Source of the DNA: Candidatus Latescibacterota bacterium
GTDB taxonomy: Bacteria > Latescibacterota > UBA2968 > UBA8231
Reading direction: 5' to 3'
Assembly: GCA_022826515.1 (NCBI GenBank)
Contig: JAJDUT010000135.1
Location: 30,062 to 94,061, forward strand
DNA: 64,000 nt
Of this stretch, positions 34,681 to 43,306 are shown in pieces. The position numbers and the translations under genes were made by a program. Each line of letters begins with the position of its first letter. Within the stretch, counting starts at the first letter, position 1. Under the pieces are notes generated by a model. It had not been told where the DNA came from. It made no database searches and saw only the letters and a list, made by a program, of their open reading frames with translations.

Positions 34681-35637
34681 ATGAAATCCATTTTCTGCTG
34701 CCTTGCGCTTCTTTTCGCCCTGTCCTCCTGCGAGCAGGTCATCGAGCCCGACCTGCCGGAGCACACCCCGCGGCTGGTCCTGCACGCCTTTTTCACCGCC
34801 GACGGCATCTGGACCGCCTATGTGGGTCGCTCTTCCGGGATTCTCGAGTCCCGGCCCCTCCATGAAAGGCCGGTGGCGGATGCCTCGGTGGAGCTGCTGG
34901 CGGGAGACCGGGTTGTCGAGGAGATGAAGTTCCTTGAAGCGGCAAGGGTGTACGCGTTTGAAGACAGCACCTTGGAAGCGGGCGAAACCTACTCCTTGCA
35001 GGTGTCGGCCCCCGGGTTCGCAACGATTAGGGCAACGGACGCCATACCCAGGCCCGTGCCGACCTCCATTCTGTCCTACCGCACTGATACGTCCGTCCGC
35101 TCTGGGTCGGAGACCAGAAGAGAATTCTCGATCGAACTGGAAATTCAAGACCCACCCGACGAGGCCAACTACTATCAGATCAGCATGTACCAGGTTTCCA
35201 CAGGGAGAGGGGCATGGAGGTACGAAGGAATCTTATCGACAAAGGACCCTGCGATCATAGCGGACAACGGCGCTGACGAGTCTCCGGTGGAAGGGGAATC
35301 GTTCTCAGGTGAAGCGCCCTATTTCAAGGACACTCTTTTCGACGGCCGTACCCACGAGCTTGAACTGACCTACGGCGGCGTATCGGTACTCCGCGAGGAC
35401 ATCGCTCGGGGGGAGGAGGTCGCCGAAGATGGCCAAGAGCCTTCCAACCTAAAGACCTATCTCCAGGTTTTGTACATCAGCGCGGCGTACTACGAGTACC
35501 TCAAAACCGCCCGACTCCACGACTACACCCGGGACAATCCTTTTGCCGAGCCGTTGAGCGTGTACAGCAACGTCGAAAACGGTTACGGCATCTTCGCTGG
35601 GTACAGTTCGCAAACCTTTGAACTCGTGCTCGAATGA
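34681..35637 (+). CDS. DUF4249 outer-membrane lipoprotein
   Basis: A 318-residue lipoprotein: MKSIFCCLALLFALSSC, with the lipidated Cys at 17, then a beta-rich body typical of DUF4249 (RLVLHAFFTADGIWTAYVGRS, ASVELLAGDRVVEE, YSLQVSAPGFATIRATDAIP). DUF4249 proteins accompany TonB receptors with carboxypeptidase-like domains in FCB bacteria and probably act as surface or periplasmic substrate-capturing partners. It begins 17 bases after the truncated receptor. The start ATG at 34681 is chosen for the lipoprotein signal. Confidence 0.8.
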   Translation: MKSIFCCLALLFALSSCEQVIEPDLPEHTPRLVLHAFFTADGIWTAYVGRSSGILESRPLHERPVADASVELLAGDRVVEEMKFLEAARVYAFEDSTLEAGETYSLQVSAPGFATIRATDAIPRPVPTSILSYRTDTSVRSGSETRREFSIELEIQDPPDEANYYQISMYQVSTGRGAWRYEGILSTKDPAIIADNGADESPVEGESFSGEAPYFKDTLFDGRTHELELTYGGVSVLREDIARGEEVAEDGQEPSNLKTYLQVLYISAAYYEYLKTARLHDYTRDNPFAEPLSVYSNVENGYGIFAGYSSQTFELVLE

Positions 35638-35731
35638 GCGCGAGGGCGGAGCCGATGCGGGCGGGATCGTGCGCGAGCGGTTGGTTCCTGTATCTGCTGA
35701 CAAGCGACCATAGGCTTTAGCTGACGCTGAA

Positions 35732-35760
35732 TTGACGCTAGGAGGGACGGCGGCTATATT
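35732..35760 (+). promoter_or_regulatory. Sigma70-type promoter of the sugar-isomerase operon
   Basis: TTGACG (35732-35737), a 17-base spacer, then TATATT (35755-35760), ending 30 bases before the ATG at 35791. This is one of the clearest promoters in the window and fits a single transcript for the next three genes. Confidence 0.65.
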
Positions 35761-35790
35761 GCGCGGAGTTCACAAGACACAGGAGACGAC

Positions 35791-36555
35791 ATGCCTACTT
35801 CAGCAATTGGCGCGCAACTGTTCACGGTGCGCGATTACACCAAAACCCCGGATGACATCCGCCAGACCTTCGCTAGGGTCCGAGCACTCGGCTACGAGGC
35901 CGTGCAAGCCTCGGCCTTTGGGGCGATCTCGCCGGCCGAACTGGCCGCGATAAGCGAGGCCGAGGGAGTACAGATCGCAGCCACGCACACCAGCTATCAG
36001 CGCATCTGCGACGAGCCGCAGGCCGTCGTCGAGGAGCACCAGATGTGGGGGTGCCGCCACGTGGCCATCGGCGGCTTGCCCCAAGAACACCGCAACCGCG
36101 AGGGATTTGTCCGCTTTGCAGTAGAGGCTTCGGAGGCCGCGCGTCCGCTCATCAATGCGGGCCTGACCTTTAGCTACCACAACCACAGCTTTGAACTGGA
36201 GCGCTTTGCGGGGCGCACGGGATTGGACATCCTCCGCGAGGAGAGCGACCCAGCCGTCTTTTCCTTTGAAATAGACACCTATTGGATCCAACACGGCGGC
36301 GGCAACCCCGTCTCGTGGTTGGACAAGTTCCGCGACCGCATGCACATCGTCCATCTCAAAGACCTGAGCATGGACGGATCTAAGCAGTGCTTCGCCGAAG
36401 TAGGGGAGGGGAACTTGGAATGGGAACCTATTCTCGCGGCCTGTAAGAGAGCACAGATCGAATGGTACTTGATCGAACAAGACACCTGCCCGGGCGACCC
36501 ATTTGACAGCTTGGGTCTGAGCCTGCGCAATCTGCGGGCCATGGGCTTGGACTAG
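35791..36555 (+). CDS. Sugar phosphate isomerase/epimerase-like TIM-barrel protein
   Basis: A 254-residue AP-endonuclease-2-type TIM barrel. It opens with IGAQLFTVRDYTKTPDDI; metal-binding acids and His are visible in FSYHNHSFELERF, FEIDTYWIQHGGG, HIVHLKDLS and WYLIEQDTCPGDP. These proteins interconvert ketoses or act on inosose-like sugars. CAGGAGACG precedes the ATG. It is the first gene of an operon with a LarA-like protein and an SDR dehydrogenase (10- and 12-base gaps), suggesting a small catabolic route for a sugar acid or polyol. Confidence 0.88.
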   Translation: MPTSAIGAQLFTVRDYTKTPDDIRQTFARVRALGYEAVQASAFGAISPAELAAISEAEGVQIAATHTSYQRICDEPQAVVEEHQMWGCRHVAIGGLPQEHRNREGFVRFAVEASEAARPLINAGLTFSYHNHSFELERFAGRTGLDILREESDPAVFSFEIDTYWIQHGGGNPVSWLDKFRDRMHIVHLKDLSMDGSKQCFAEVGEGNLEWEPILAACKRAQIEWYLIEQDTCPGDPFDSLGLSLRNLRAMGLD

Positions 36556-36565
36556 GAGGAACATC

Positions 36566-37747
36566 ATGCAGGAAATTTTCGTCCCGTGGGCCGCTTGGTA
36601 CGGCAAGGCCCCGTTCAAAATGGAGTTTCCCGATCACTGGGAAGTGGCGGTGCACCACATGCGCGGCGGGCCAGACATCGGCGACGCTGGCATTCGCCAA
36701 GCGCTGCAAGAGACCATCGGCGCTCCACCGCTACGCGAATTCGCCCGCGGCCGGTCTTCGGCGGCCATCTTGGTTGACGACCTCTCGCGTCCCACGCCGG
36801 CTTTTCGGCTCTTGCCCTATGTGCTTGAGGAGTTGGCTGCGGCCGGAATTGAGGCTGACGCGGTAAAGATCATCTGCGCGCTGGCAGCCCACCGCCCGAT
36901 GACTCGCGACGATTTGATCAAGAAGGTTGGGTTGGACATCGTCGATACCATGCAGGTGCTCAACCACAATGCCTACGAGAACTTGGAATTTCTCGGCTAC
37001 TCCAGCCGCGGAGTGCCGATTTGGGTCAATCGCGATATGACCTCTTGCGAGGTGCGCATCGCCTTGGGGATGATCACACCGCGCGGAGGGATGTTCGGCG
37101 GCGGGGCCAAATTGCTCATTCCTGGGGCCTGTGGGCAGCAGACGATCATGCTCAACCATCGCCACGTACACAAAAATTTTCGCCAACACCTGTCCGAGGT
37201 GGCGAAAATGGCAGGAGTCACGTATATCGTCAATCCGCTGCTCAACGAGAACTTGGAGATCTCGGGTTTGGTCGCCGGGGACACGGACGCGGCCTTTGCT
37301 CGGGGTTGTGAGTTGGGGCGCGAGCAATACGCTACCCAAGTGCCCGACGCCTTCGACATTGGCGTGTTCAACGCCTTCCCCAAGGATACGGAACTGTGCC
37401 AAGCCGGATTGGCCATGACGCCGTTGAGCGGCACCAAGAAAATCCCTTTCAACGAAAACTCGACTACTGTCATGTGCTCGGCTAGCCCAGAGGGGCTGGG
37501 CTGGCACTCGGTGTTGGGCCCGGGTACCGCGCTGCGGGGCAAGCCCCGCCCGCCCGCCCGGCGCACCATTTTATTTTCGCCTGGGATCAACAAGTGGGAT
37601 GCAGCTTCGCTCTTTGGCGAGGGGGTTATTTTTTGCAAAACTTGGCAGGCCGTATTGAGCGAATTGGAAAACTACCACGGAACTGACGCAAAAGTGTCGG
37701 TCTTTCCGGCCGGCGCGTTGCAACGGGCCGCCGATGCCGAGTATTAA
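36566..37747 (+). CDS. LarA-like (DUF2088) nickel-pincer racemase-family protein
   Basis: A 393-residue protein related to lactate racemase LarA. Seen are the N-domain motif AILVDDLSRPTPAFRLLPYV, the conserved His in CALAAHRPMTRDDL, NHNAYENLEFLG, and the GGGAKLLIPGACGQQTIMLNH segment split around Lys and His, which in LarA holds the nickel-pincer nucleotide. Family members racemise or epimerise 2-hydroxy acids. Larger than classical LarA changes occur in the C-terminal half, so the substrate is probably not lactate. AGGAGGAACATC precedes the ATG. No larB, larC or larE is nearby, so cofactor synthesis must be encoded elsewhere. Confidence 0.8.
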   Translation: MQEIFVPWAAWYGKAPFKMEFPDHWEVAVHHMRGGPDIGDAGIRQALQETIGAPPLREFARGRSSAAILVDDLSRPTPAFRLLPYVLEELAAAGIEADAVKIICALAAHRPMTRDDLIKKVGLDIVDTMQVLNHNAYENLEFLGYSSRGVPIWVNRDMTSCEVRIALGMITPRGGMFGGGAKLLIPGACGQQTIMLNHRHVHKNFRQHLSEVAKMAGVTYIVNPLLNENLEISGLVAGDTDAAFARGCELGREQYATQVPDAFDIGVFNAFPKDTELCQAGLAMTPLSGTKKIPFNENSTTVMCSASPEGLGWHSVLGPGTALRGKPRPPARRTILFSPGINKWDAASLFGEGVIFCKTWQAVLSELENYHGTDAKVSVFPAGALQRAADAEY

Positions 37748-37759
37748 AGAGGAGAAAAA

Positions 37760-38536
37760 ATGCCACCGCTAGCGCGTTTTGGTCTAGAGGGTAAAATCGT
37801 CATTGTCACGGGCGCTGGCCGGGGGATTGGCCGGACGATTGCTTTAGAATGCGCCCAGTCGGGCGCGCGCATCGCCGTTGGCAGCCGCACCACGGCTGAG
37901 TTGGAAACGCTGGCCGCGGAGATTGAGGGTGCGGGCGGGACGTGTTTTTACCACCAACTCGACGTGACGGACGTACGCTCCATCGAGCGTTTTATGGCTG
38001 CGGTCGTAGCGCACTTTGGACGGATTGACGTGCTGGTCAACAACGCTGGCTACAACAAGGTCGGCAAAATCCTCGACTACGACGAAGAGCTCTACGACTT
38101 GATCGTCGATGCCAATCTGAAGAATGTGTTTTTCTGTAGCCAGATTGCCGCGCGGCAGATGATCGCCCAAGGGGGGGGAGGCAATATCATCAATATCTCG
38201 TCCCAAGCTGGCGTGGTCGGCGCACCGGAGCGCGGCCCGTACTCAGGTGCCAAGGGCGGCGTCAACAACCTGACGCGGACTATGGCTGCGGAATGGGCCG
38301 AGTACCAGATACGGGTCAATGCGGTCGCGCCAACCGTGACTCGCTCGCCGCTGGCCGAAACCGCGATGCGGGAAAGCCAGGCCTTTGCCGATGCGGTGAA
38401 AACCAAAAACCTGCTACGCGGTGCCCTGGCCGAGCCGGAGGAAATGTCGGCACCGGTGATCTTTTTGGCTTCAGATGCCGCGTCGATGATCACCGGGCAC
38501 ACGCTGGTGGTGGATGGGGGATGGACCATCGTCTAG
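37760..38536 (+). CDS. Short-chain dehydrogenase/reductase
   Basis: A 258-residue classical SDR, NAD(P)-dependent. Motifs are the cofactor loop TGAGRGIGRTIALE, NNAGYNK, the catalytic Ser in INISSQAG, Tyr-x3-Lys in GPYSGAKGG, and the late GHTLVVDGGW. AGAGGAG precedes the ATG. As the third gene of the operon it likely oxidises or reduces the sugar-acid product handled by the isomerase and LarA-like protein. Confidence 0.93.
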   Translation: MPPLARFGLEGKIVIVTGAGRGIGRTIALECAQSGARIAVGSRTTAELETLAAEIEGAGGTCFYHQLDVTDVRSIERFMAAVVAHFGRIDVLVNNAGYNKVGKILDYDEELYDLIVDANLKNVFFCSQIAARQMIAQGGGGNIINISSQAGVVGAPERGPYSGAKGGVNNLTRTMAAEWAEYQIRVNAVAPTVTRSPLAETAMRESQAFADAVKTKNLLRGALAEPEEMSAPVIFLASDAASMITGHTLVVDGGWTIV

Positions 38537-38539
38537 GTG

Positions 38540-38560
38540 ATCCGCAGATGGACGCAGAAT
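38540..38560. repeat. Short CGCAGATG-type repeat
   Basis: ATCCGCAGATGGACGCAGA, just after the SDR stop, is a variant of the tandem unit found again at 56322-56350. Such CGCAGATGAA units are dispersed intergenic repeats in several bacterial groups. Confidence 0.4.
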
Positions 38561-38604
38561 AGAATAGGAACAAGACGATCCACCGCTCGGATCGGGATTG
38601 AACG

Positions 38605-41600
38605 ATGATGCAGAAATTAGTTGCCATTTTGGTTGGGCTGGCATTGTCGGCCCCGGCGATCGCCGAGCCGTTGGTGGAGGGTCGAGTGCGTCTTGCTGCG
38701 GGCCAACCAGCGGTCACGGCGCAGGTGCTATTGTTCGATCTGACCGACTTGCGGCGCGGGTCGGTGGCGCGGGCGACGACCGATGCGGAGGGTCATTTCG
38801 CGCTGGCGTCGTTGGGCGGTCCTGCGTTGCCGCCGGGGTTTGCGCTGGGGCAGAATTATCCCAATCCGTTCAATCCTTCGACGATTATTCCGTACCAATT
38901 ACCGGTCGCGGCACGGGTGCGGCTGGAGGTGTTCAACGTGCTGGGGCAGCGGGTTGCGACGCTGGTAGATGAGGAACAGCCGGCAGGTTTTCACGCGGCG
39001 GCTTGGGACGCGACCAATGCGGCTGGGCAGGCGGTGGCCGCCGGGGTGTATATGTACCGGCTGACAGCGGGTGGGGAGCAGCATACGCGGCGGATGGTGC
39101 TCGTTGATGGGCAAGCTGAGGTGGCGGCTGGGGTAGCTTCAGCGGCGACGTTTCCAACAGCCGCTGTGAATCGGACGTATGGTCTGGCCGTGGTGGGTGC
39201 GGGCTTGGCGACCTACGTAGATGCGGATTTTCGCGTAGGGACGGTGCCGGTGGAGATTGTGGTGGAAACGCTGGATGGTGCGCCACGGGCGAAGGGGCTG
39301 ACTGGCGGCATTTTGGGCGATGTCAACGATGACGGCCAAGTGGATCTGGCCGACGCACTGGCCGTAGCATTGTACCTTATTGATTCGTCCATCACGCCGC
39401 CTAACAACGGCGATATTAGTCTCGGCGATGTCAATGCCGACGGCCAGCTTACGACCGCCGATGTGCTGCTGATTGCGGCCTATAGTGCCAATCCGTCTGA
39501 TCCGTCGCTGCCGCCGGGGATTGGGCAGGCGGTGGGTGGCGGGAACTTGGTAGCCGGAGATCTACGCCGCTTGACCGACCACTCGGGATGGGACTTTTCT
39601 CCTTCTTGGTCGCCCGATGGTCGCCACATCGTCTTTGAGTCTTACCGCGCCGAGCACGACGACAACGACCATACCGCCGATATTTACGTGATGGGTTCGG
39701 ATGGCAGCAATCTGACCCGTCTAACCGACGATCCGTCCGATGACTCTTTTCCCTCTTTTTCGCCTGATGGCCGCCACCTTACCTTCGTGTCCGACCGCGA
39801 CGGCAATCGGGATATTTACGTGATGGGTTCGGATGGCAGCAACCCGACCCGTCTGACCGACGACCCGGCCGACGACTGGCGACCCTCTTGGTCGCCCGAT
39901 GGTCGCCGCATCGCCTTCGTGTCCGAGCGCGATGGCAACTATGAGCTTTACGTGGTGGATTCGGATGGCAGCAATCTGACTCGCTTGACCGACGACCCGG
40001 CTGCCGATTTTTCGCCCTCATTTTCGCCTGATGGCCGCCGCATCGCCTTTGTATCCGACCGCGACGGCAATCTCGATATTTACGTAATGGATTCGGATGG
40101 CAGTAATCCACACCGCCTGACCCACCACACGGCACGGGATTTTTCGCCCTCATTTTCGCCTGATGGCCGCCATATCGCCTTTGTATCCGACCGCGACGGC
40201 AACGAAGAGATTTACGCGATGGGTGCGGATGGTAGCAATCCACGTCGCCTGACCCACCACGCGGCATGGGACGGCTCCCCTTCGTTTTCGCCCGATGGCC
40301 GCCATATCGTTTTTAATTCCGGGCGGGACAGCAAAATTTACGTGATGGAGCTTGGGGAGGAAGGCGACGAGATTGCTTCTACAGATGGCTTGGAGGGTGC
40401 CGATTATACAACGTGGCATTTGCCGGAGGGGGCGCTCGCCCGCTTGGGAAAAGGAGGGGTTGAGGGGGTGGCGTTTTCGCCCGATGGGCAGGTGCTAGCA
40501 GTGGCTAGTAGCATTGGTATCTGGCTGTACGATGTGAAGACCTATCGAGAACTGGCGCTTCTCACCGAGTATAGGGGCGGGGTTTCTTCGGTGTCGTTTT
40601 CCTCGGATGGGTCTCTGCTGGCGTCCGGTTCTATGGACGGCACGGTGATCCTTTGGGACGTAGCTAGGCGCAGTCAACTAACCATCCTAGCAGGACATAG
40701 CTGGCGGGTTTCTTCGGTGTCGTTTTCCTCGGATGGGTCTCTGCTGGCGTCCGGGAGTTGGGACGGCACGGTGATTCTTTGGGATGTATGGAGCGATAGT
40801 CAGCTAGCCACGCTGCAAGGGCATACGGACAGGGTTTCTTCGGTATCGTTTTCCTCGGATGGGTCTCTGCTGGCGTCCGGGAGTTGGGACGGTACGGTGA
40901 TCCTTTGGGATGTAGCGAGTGAGAGTCAACTGGCTACCTTGGAAGGACATGAGTATAGGGTTTCTTCGGTATCGTTTTCTGCGGACGGCTCCCAGTTGGC
41001 GTCCGCAGGGGGATTCTACATCGTTTTTTGGGACGTAGCCAGTCGCAGTCAACTGGCCACCCTGCGCGGGAGCGGTCCATTGTCCTTTTCTCGGGATGGC
41101 TCCCTGCTGGCGTCCAGAGGACGGGACGACGATGTGGTTTTTTGGGACGTAGCCAATCGCATTCAGCTAGCCTCTCTGCAAGGGCATACGGAGAGAGTCG
41201 AATCGGTATCGTTTTCCCCGGACGGCTCTGTGTTGGCAGCCGGTGGGGGGGTTGATGTAGTTCTTTGGGACGTAGCGAGTCGCAGGCAATTGGCTACCTT
41301 GAACGGGGGCAATCTGGTGTCGTTTTCCTCGGATGGCTCTATGTTGGCAGTCGGTTGGAGGGGTGATATAATTCTCTGGGACGTAGCGAGTCGCAGGCGA
41401 CTGGGCTTATTGGAGGGAGGAGGTCCGGTGTCTTTTTCACCAGGAGGTCCGGTATCGTTTTCCCCGGATGGTTCGCTGCTGGTGTCTGGGGGGCAAGACA
41501 ACGATGTGATCCTTTGGGACGTAGCGAGTCGCAGCCAACTGGCCACCCTGCAAGAGGATACGGATAGAGTCTGGTCCGTGTCGTTTTCTCCGGCCGACTC

Positions 41601-42048
41601 CATACTGGCGTTTGGGAAAGTAGATGGCACGGTAATCCTTTGGGACGTAGCGAGTGGCAGTCCATTGGCCACCCTACAAGGGCATAAGTCTGTGGTCGAA
41701 TCCGTGTCGTTTTCTGCGGACGGCTCCGTGCTGGCGTCCGGGGGGCGGGACGGCACGGTGATCCTTTGGGACGTAGCGAGTGGTAGTCAGCTAACCACTC
41801 TGCAAGGGCATACGGAGAGGGTTGAATTCGCGTCCTTTTCCCCGGACGGCACGCTGCTGGCATCTGGGGGCTGGGACGGCACGGTAATCTTTTGGGATGT
41901 AGCGAGTGCCAGTCAGCTGACCACCCTGCCTCATACAGGTCGGATCGAATCGGTGTCCTTTTCCCCGGACGGCACGCTGCTGGCAACCGGGTCAGGCGAC
42001 GGCACAGTCCTGCTCTGGCGGCTTACTGCTATAGTTCCAAGTCAGTAG
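38605..42048 (+). CDS. Secreted FlgD-like/dockerin/TolB-propeller/WD40 protein
   Basis: A 1147-residue exported protein. Signal peptide 1-20 (LVAILVGLALSAPAIA). A FlgD-like module at ~75-175 (LGQNYPNPFNPSTIIPYQLP, then GVYMYRLTAGG) is unusually N-terminal. A dockerin-like pair of calcium loops follows (GDVNDDGQVDLADAL ~237, GDVNADGQLTTADVL ~273), then six TolB/PD40 repeats (~318-580, each with FSPDGRHIAF and DGSNPRRLT), then about 13 WD40 repeats (~608-1147, SFSSDGSLLASGS ... GTVILWDVAS). The last two make probable six-blade and double seven-blade propellers. Likely a surface or periplasmic interaction scaffold. The ATG lies 68 bases after the SDR gene. Confidence 0.88.
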   Translation: MMQKLVAILVGLALSAPAIAEPLVEGRVRLAAGQPAVTAQVLLFDLTDLRRGSVARATTDAEGHFALASLGGPALPPGFALGQNYPNPFNPSTIIPYQLPVAARVRLEVFNVLGQRVATLVDEEQPAGFHAAAWDATNAAGQAVAAGVYMYRLTAGGEQHTRRMVLVDGQAEVAAGVASAATFPTAAVNRTYGLAVVGAGLATYVDADFRVGTVPVEIVVETLDGAPRAKGLTGGILGDVNDDGQVDLADALAVALYLIDSSITPPNNGDISLGDVNADGQLTTADVLLIAAYSANPSDPSLPPGIGQAVGGGNLVAGDLRRLTDHSGWDFSPSWSPDGRHIVFESYRAEHDDNDHTADIYVMGSDGSNLTRLTDDPSDDSFPSFSPDGRHLTFVSDRDGNRDIYVMGSDGSNPTRLTDDPADDWRPSWSPDGRRIAFVSERDGNYELYVVDSDGSNLTRLTDDPAADFSPSFSPDGRRIAFVSDRDGNLDIYVMDSDGSNPHRLTHHTARDFSPSFSPDGRHIAFVSDRDGNEEIYAMGADGSNPRRLTHHAAWDGSPSFSPDGRHIVFNSGRDSKIYVMELGEEGDEIASTDGLEGADYTTWHLPEGALARLGKGGVEGVAFSPDGQVLAVASSIGIWLYDVKTYRELALLTEYRGGVSSVSFSSDGSLLASGSMDGTVILWDVARRSQLTILAGHSWRVSSVSFSSDGSLLASGSWDGTVILWDVWSDSQLATLQGHTDRVSSVSFSSDGSLLASGSWDGTVILWDVASESQLATLEGHEYRVSSVSFSADGSQLASAGGFYIVFWDVASRSQLATLRGSGPLSFSRDGSLLASRGRDDDVVFWDVANRIQLASLQGHTERVESVSFSPDGSVLAAGGGVDVVLWDVASRRQLATLNGGNLVSFSSDGSMLAVGWRGDIILWDVASRRRLGLLEGGGPVSFSPGGPVSFSPDGSLLVSGGQDNDVILWDVASRSQLATLQEDTDRVWSVSFSPADSILAFGKVDGTVILWDVASGSPLATLQGHKSVVESVSFSADGSVLASGGRDGTVILWDVASGSQLTTLQGHTERVEFASFSPDGTLLASGGWDGTVIFWDVASASQLTTLPHTGRIESVSFSPDGTLLATGSGDGTVLLWRLTAIVPSQ
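39558..42030 (+). repeat. Tandem coding repeats (six PD40, then about 13 WD40 units)
   Basis: At the DNA level the units are still highly alike: TTCGGATGGCAGCAA recurs in the PD40 part, and TTTGGGACGTAGCGAGT recurs across most WD40 units. Adjacent units at ~40590-40920 share long identical stretches. This implies recent expansion by slippage or gene conversion. Confidence 0.8.
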
Positions 42049-42073
42049 GAAGGCGGCGGTGGAGCGCCTACTG

Positions 42074-43201
42074 TTACAGGGGGAGCAGGCGGTCGCGGTA
42101 GCGCGCTAGGCGGCTGGCGAGCATGGAGTCGAGCGCGACGGCCGAATGCGCCAGCCCCGTGCCAATGCCGCGCTGGGCTACGTGGACGAGCAGGCGCACC
42201 AATCCGTTGGCATCGTCGAGGTGGATGTACTCTGGGGCCAATTGCTCGCCCGGCCCTGCGTTGTGATAGTTGCCGAGGGGTAGGGCTACTGCGCCTGTGC
42301 GATAATCGGCCTGCATAAGCGGAGTGGCTTCGCAAGCACCGCTGTCCATCAGCTTGCGTTGATAGCGGAAAGAGGGTTGTTGGGCGGCCAATTCGTCAGC
42401 CAGTGCAGCCATCCCGCTGCTGATGTCCGGGTCGAAAACCCAGAGCCGGTCGCCCACCCGCAAGATCGGCCCCGCGCCCAGCACCGCCCCAGCCGCCACA
42501 CTGGAGCACTCGATGTTGATGTAGCGTGCACGTTGCGGCAAGAACCCAGCCTCCAGCGCGGCGAGCATGCCGACGAAACCCACCTCTTCGGCGCGCGTGA
42601 GCAAGACGCCGAGGCGGACCGAGGCTTGCTGACGAACCAGGGAATCCAAGACGCACAACGCCACAGCCGCGCCGGCCAAATCGTCGATCGCCCGTCCATG
42701 CAAGCGCCGACCCCGCACCCGAAAGGCCGGCAAGTCCCACATCGCAAAGGTGCCCGGTCCTTGGGGAATATCGCGTGCTGTGGCTACTTCAACTAGAGGA
42801 TAGCGCGTTCCTTCTGCTTCTACCGTGCTAACGATGGTCCCGGGGATTCCGCGCTGGGTAGCCGAGCGATTCAGGTCGAACAGGCGCACGCCCGTCGCTA
42901 GCGCCTTTTCCAGTTCGACGCCGCCGAGTATCTCGAACAGTGCTCGGCCTGCCCCCTGCGAGGTTTTCCACACTAAGCCGGGGTGGTCGAGGTGGGCAGT
43001 TAAGACGATGAATTCATCCTCTTCCTGTTGCCCCCCGCCGTCGTAGATCAGCAAGCTGTTGCCGCAGCGGTCGTGGAGCACTTGGATTGGAGGCCGCGCG
43101 GCTGCGAATGCACGCGCGATGCCGAAGGCAAAATGTTCGTGGAAAGGGGCTGTGGGGGCGCGGAGGAGCGGCTTGGCGAACTGGAGGAAGTCAAGTTCCA
43201 T
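42074..43201 (-). CDS. M42/M20-type zinc aminopeptidase
   Basis: A 375-residue co-catalytic metallopeptidase of the M42-like clan. The metal and catalytic sites are all visible: TAHLDHPGLV (His, Asp), GRAIDDLAGAAVAL (bridging Asp), RAEEVGFVGM (Glu-Glu) and, at the end, GNYHNAGPGEQ (His). Members are cytosolic aminopeptidases that trim peptides. It stands divergent from the DUF6785 operon, and together they could link peptide uptake to hydrolysis, though that is inference. The ATG at 43201 has no strong ribosome site. Confidence 0.85.
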   Translation of the reverse strand: MELDFLQFAKPLLRAPTAPFHEHFAFGIARAFAAARPPIQVLHDRCGNSLLIYDGGGQQEEDEFIVLTAHLDHPGLVWKTSQGAGRALFEILGGVELEKALATGVRLFDLNRSATQRGIPGTIVSTVEAEGTRYPLVEVATARDIPQGPGTFAMWDLPAFRVRGRRLHGRAIDDLAGAAVALCVLDSLVRQQASVRLGVLLTRAEEVGFVGMLAALEAGFLPQRARYINIECSSVAAGAVLGAGPILRVGDRLWVFDPDISSGMAALADELAAQQPSFRYQRKLMDSGACEATPLMQADYRTGAVALPLGNYHNAGPGEQLAPEYIHLDDANGLVRLLVHVAQRGIGTGLAHSAVALDSMLASRLARYRDRLLPL

Positions 43202-43244
43202 AGACCAAGAAAAAGCCCCTAAATGCCGATGTCGTCAACTCTCG

Positions 43245-43273
43245 TTGTCCCAATCGGTTAAGCTGCTTATTAT
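43245..43273 (+). promoter_or_regulatory. Candidate promoter of the DUF6785/FtsX operon
   Basis: TTGTCC (43245-43250), 17 bases, TATTAT (43268-43273), 33 bases before the TTG start at 43307. It is the only plausible promoter in the gap between the divergent M42 gene and this operon. Confidence 0.5.
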
Positions 43274-43306
43274 AACACGCCATTGCGATACAGCAGGGAG
43301 TTCCAC

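Noticed and set aside
40560..42030. Regularly spaced DNA repeats resembling an array
   Set aside because: The repeats are in one open frame with ~120-base periods and encode WD40 units; there are no constant short repeats with unique spacers, so this is not CRISPR.
42049..42073. Possible terminator between the WD40 gene and the M42 gene
   Set aside because: The arms GTAGG/CCTAC pair only partly and there is no T-run on either strand.
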